The translations under genes and the position numbers were made by a program. Positions 62,143-64,000 of a DNA stretch of 64,000 nt are shown here, piece after piece (within the stretch, counting starts at the first letter, position 1; every line of letters starts with the position of its first letter). The DNA is from Sinonovacula constricta. Its lineage: Eukaryota; Mollusca; Bivalvia; Cardiida; Solecurtidae. The notes beneath the pieces are model-generated. The model worked only from the letters and a program-made list of their open reading frames with translations. It was not told where the DNA came from and ran no database searches. The DNA lies in the NCBI GenBank assembly GCA_007844125.1, contig CM017561.1, forward strand, positions 33,565,406 to 33,629,405, in the 5' to 3' direction.

Positions 62143-62301
62143 TTTACATGTAACATTATAATTTATTTGGAAGATGCTCTACCATTGAACGTTTGATTCC
62201 AGTTGATTATTGCGGTCGTAGGTTACTCATTTTACATTTAGTTGTGATTGATTAATTTTATTTAATGTTTGTTCTGTTAAGTATCGCTTTAGTCTGTCAC
62301 A

Positions 62302-64000
62302 ATGCCAAAGCGGAAGTCGCCCCGTCCCTATTCAAGACCGCTTGTGGACCAGCCTTCTCAGCCAGTGGTGGACGTCAAGAAGACGCGGTGGCTCCTGGTG
62401 GCAGTTATGCCCTGGGTACCTGTGACCCCAGTCAAAGACCAGTGACCTCTGTTCAGCAGGCAAGACCACTGAGTCGGACCCAGGTAATGTGGATGGAGTT
62501 GTATCTATAAATTCACCATTATGTGTGCATGTTTCACAGAATATGGAACACAAATTATAAACGGAGAGTTTGTTGAAATGGGTCTGCTTCTTGCCTCACT
62601 TCGTCTAAGCCAATTTAATAAGGTTGTGATTGTTAATGGTCAGTTTGTGGTGAAAAACAAAGTTAACTCTGTCAACATTACCTCTATAGAACAGTGGCCA
62701 GATGCCTTCATAATATTTAAGAGCAGCTATCATATAGCACATCCTTAGGCCCTGCAGGTTCTACTGAAATACTTTCGTGACATTCGTCTAAGGGCAAGCA
62801 GATGTGCTGGGCTAGGTTGGAAAGGTTGTGATGAGCAGTTTCCTCTCAATGTAGCCCGTGATCCTTTAACAGACGGGGCGGGGTCATTATTCAAGAGTTC
62901 TATCTTCTATATATTCGAAGTCCTAGTTTAGACTCGCAATAAGTTTACGCTTCTGTGCAAAGTGCTACTTCTTCTAAATATTTGACATGCCATGACTATA
63001 ACAATTGTGGCAAATGCGTTAGAAACCCTTGTGTCTACATCCATAGATGTTTGTTCCTTAATGGTGACCATCCCTCTTTTAAATGCACAGTTATGAATTT
63101 TAGATTTAGATCGAGTCAACAGAGGTTCCTATCTGGTAGATTTCCACCCGCAAGGGCTCTTTTCAGACCTCGGGCGTCCTTTCCACAAACCTACAGGGGT
63201 GCTTCAAGGGTTTTTGTCAGACCATTTACACCTGGGTTCTTCTCCAAGTAAGGCCACTTAATTATCAAAACATATGAGCATTACTCCAAAGTGGATGTTG
63301 AAGAGCTAATTTCAGGTTTTAAATATGGTTTGAAGTTAAAATACTCAGGCCTAAGGGTTGCAACTGACTCTAATATTTTTTTTGGGCAGAATTGCAGGTC
63401 CTTTCAATACATGGCCGTTTGACAATTTGAAATTATCTCCCATGGGATTTATATATTTAGTGATTTAGGTCCAGGGGCTCTGATGGGTATAATGGATATA
63501 AAGTCTGCCTTAAGAATTGCGTCTGTTCATCTAGATGCTTATTGACTTTTAGGATTTCAGATACTAGTAGGACATTTTTTTTCTTTGATGAATGCATGCC
63601 AATGGGTTGTGCTATCTTTTGTGCAGTTTTTGAAAAGTTTTCAACTCGTTTGGAATGCGCAGTCGAATCTGTTTCTTCGTCTCATAATGTTGATCACTAT
63701 TTAGATTATTTCTTCTTTGATGTGCATGAGGGCACTGATGAGTGTTCATTACGTATGTATAATTTTCCTGATATCTGCCAAAACATTGGGGTTTCTTTAG
63801 CCGTTGAAAAGACGGTTGGGCCAAGTACTGTTCTAAAGTTTTTAGGTTTAGAAATTGATTCTATTGCAAGGCGAATTTGTATATCTGTTAAGAAGATTGA
63901 TTTTTGACAATAAAATTGTTAGACATAAGAAGTAGAAAAAGGTGACACTTCGAGACTTGCAAAACTTGCAGGATCTTTAATGTTTGGCTCCAGAGCATAA
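62302..64000 (+). pseudogene. Degenerate DIRS/Ngaro-like retroelement (gag and reverse transcriptase)
   Basis: ATG at 62302 opens MPKRKSPRPYSRPLVDQPSQ. Gag-like pieces follow: INGEFVEMGLLLASLRLSQF, NKVNSVNITSIEQWPDAF, LLKYFRDIRLRASRCAGLGW with CDEQFPLNVARDPLTD, and a zinc-knuckle-like region with CHDYNNCGKC and HRCLFLNGDHPSFKC at about 62985-63090. The reverse transcriptase follows: MGIMDIKSALRIASVHLDAY, stop, FDECMPMGCAIFCAVFEKFS, HYLDYFFFD and IGVSLAVEKTVGPSTVLKFL plus GLEID. The active-site LDD has become LDY and several stops and shifts are present, so it is inactive. This gag and RT wording is that of tyrosine-recombinase retroelements. The recombinase, if any, lies beyond the window. 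Confidence 0.75.

Overview
The window is animal genomic DNA, most likely from a bivalve mollusc. It is AT-rich, has GT-AG introns, and carries many minisatellites and degraded mobile elements. Two diverged repeat arrays (about 26.5-27.0 kb and 46.6-47.4 kb) have wording I associate with bivalve genomes. No bacterial operons, CRISPR arrays or intact RNA genes were seen.

1-30.8 kb, + strand: the 3' part of one gene for an alpha-2/delta auxiliary subunit of voltage-gated calcium channels (CACNA2D family, closest in feel to the alpha2delta-3/4 type). Twenty-seven exons including one optional microexon can be joined in phase, from the end of the VWA-domain region through the first Cache repeat, the second Cache-like (VGCC_alpha2) region and the Cys-rich delta part, to a hydrophobic GPI-signal tail ending in TAG at 30741-30743. 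The 5' exons (signal peptide, VWA_N, VWA with MIDAS) lie before the window. Unusual parts of this gene: a 66-bp minisatellite made of copies of its own 3' splice site plus 18 exon bases (2.9-3.8 kb); a one-base frame break at 15883-15885; an 18-nt microexon that looks like a duplicate of the next exon's start (24638-24655); and a penultimate intron with the signals of a U12-type AT-AC intron (29770-30311), whose retention would remove the GPI tail. Two tRNA-derived SINEs and two minisatellites sit in its introns.

30.8-50.8 kb: gene-poor, minisatellite-rich DNA. Arrays have units of 31, 34, 38, 19 and 31 bp; the last is about 3.55 kb long. Long (CA)n and degenerate (TG)n tracts follow. The very long ORFs here (up to 930 codons) follow from unit lengths that are not multiples of three and lack stops; they are not convincing genes. 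Exon-like pieces at about 41.3-42.2 kb are unassigned.

50.8-64 kb: fragments. They include an unrecognised last exon on the - strand (50832-51011), a LINE ORF1 with the first codons of its endonuclease ORF, a decayed MADF-type gene on the - strand beside a GATC-rich fold-back region (possibly the remains of a PIF/Harbinger-like element), a diverged inverted-repeat pair (55.2 and 57.8 kb) with different palindromes inside, a possible SINE, and a degenerate DIRS/Ngaro-like retroelement (gag zinc knuckles plus reverse transcriptase) running off the right edge.

All exon boundaries come from reading splice signals and phase by eye. There is no transcript evidence.
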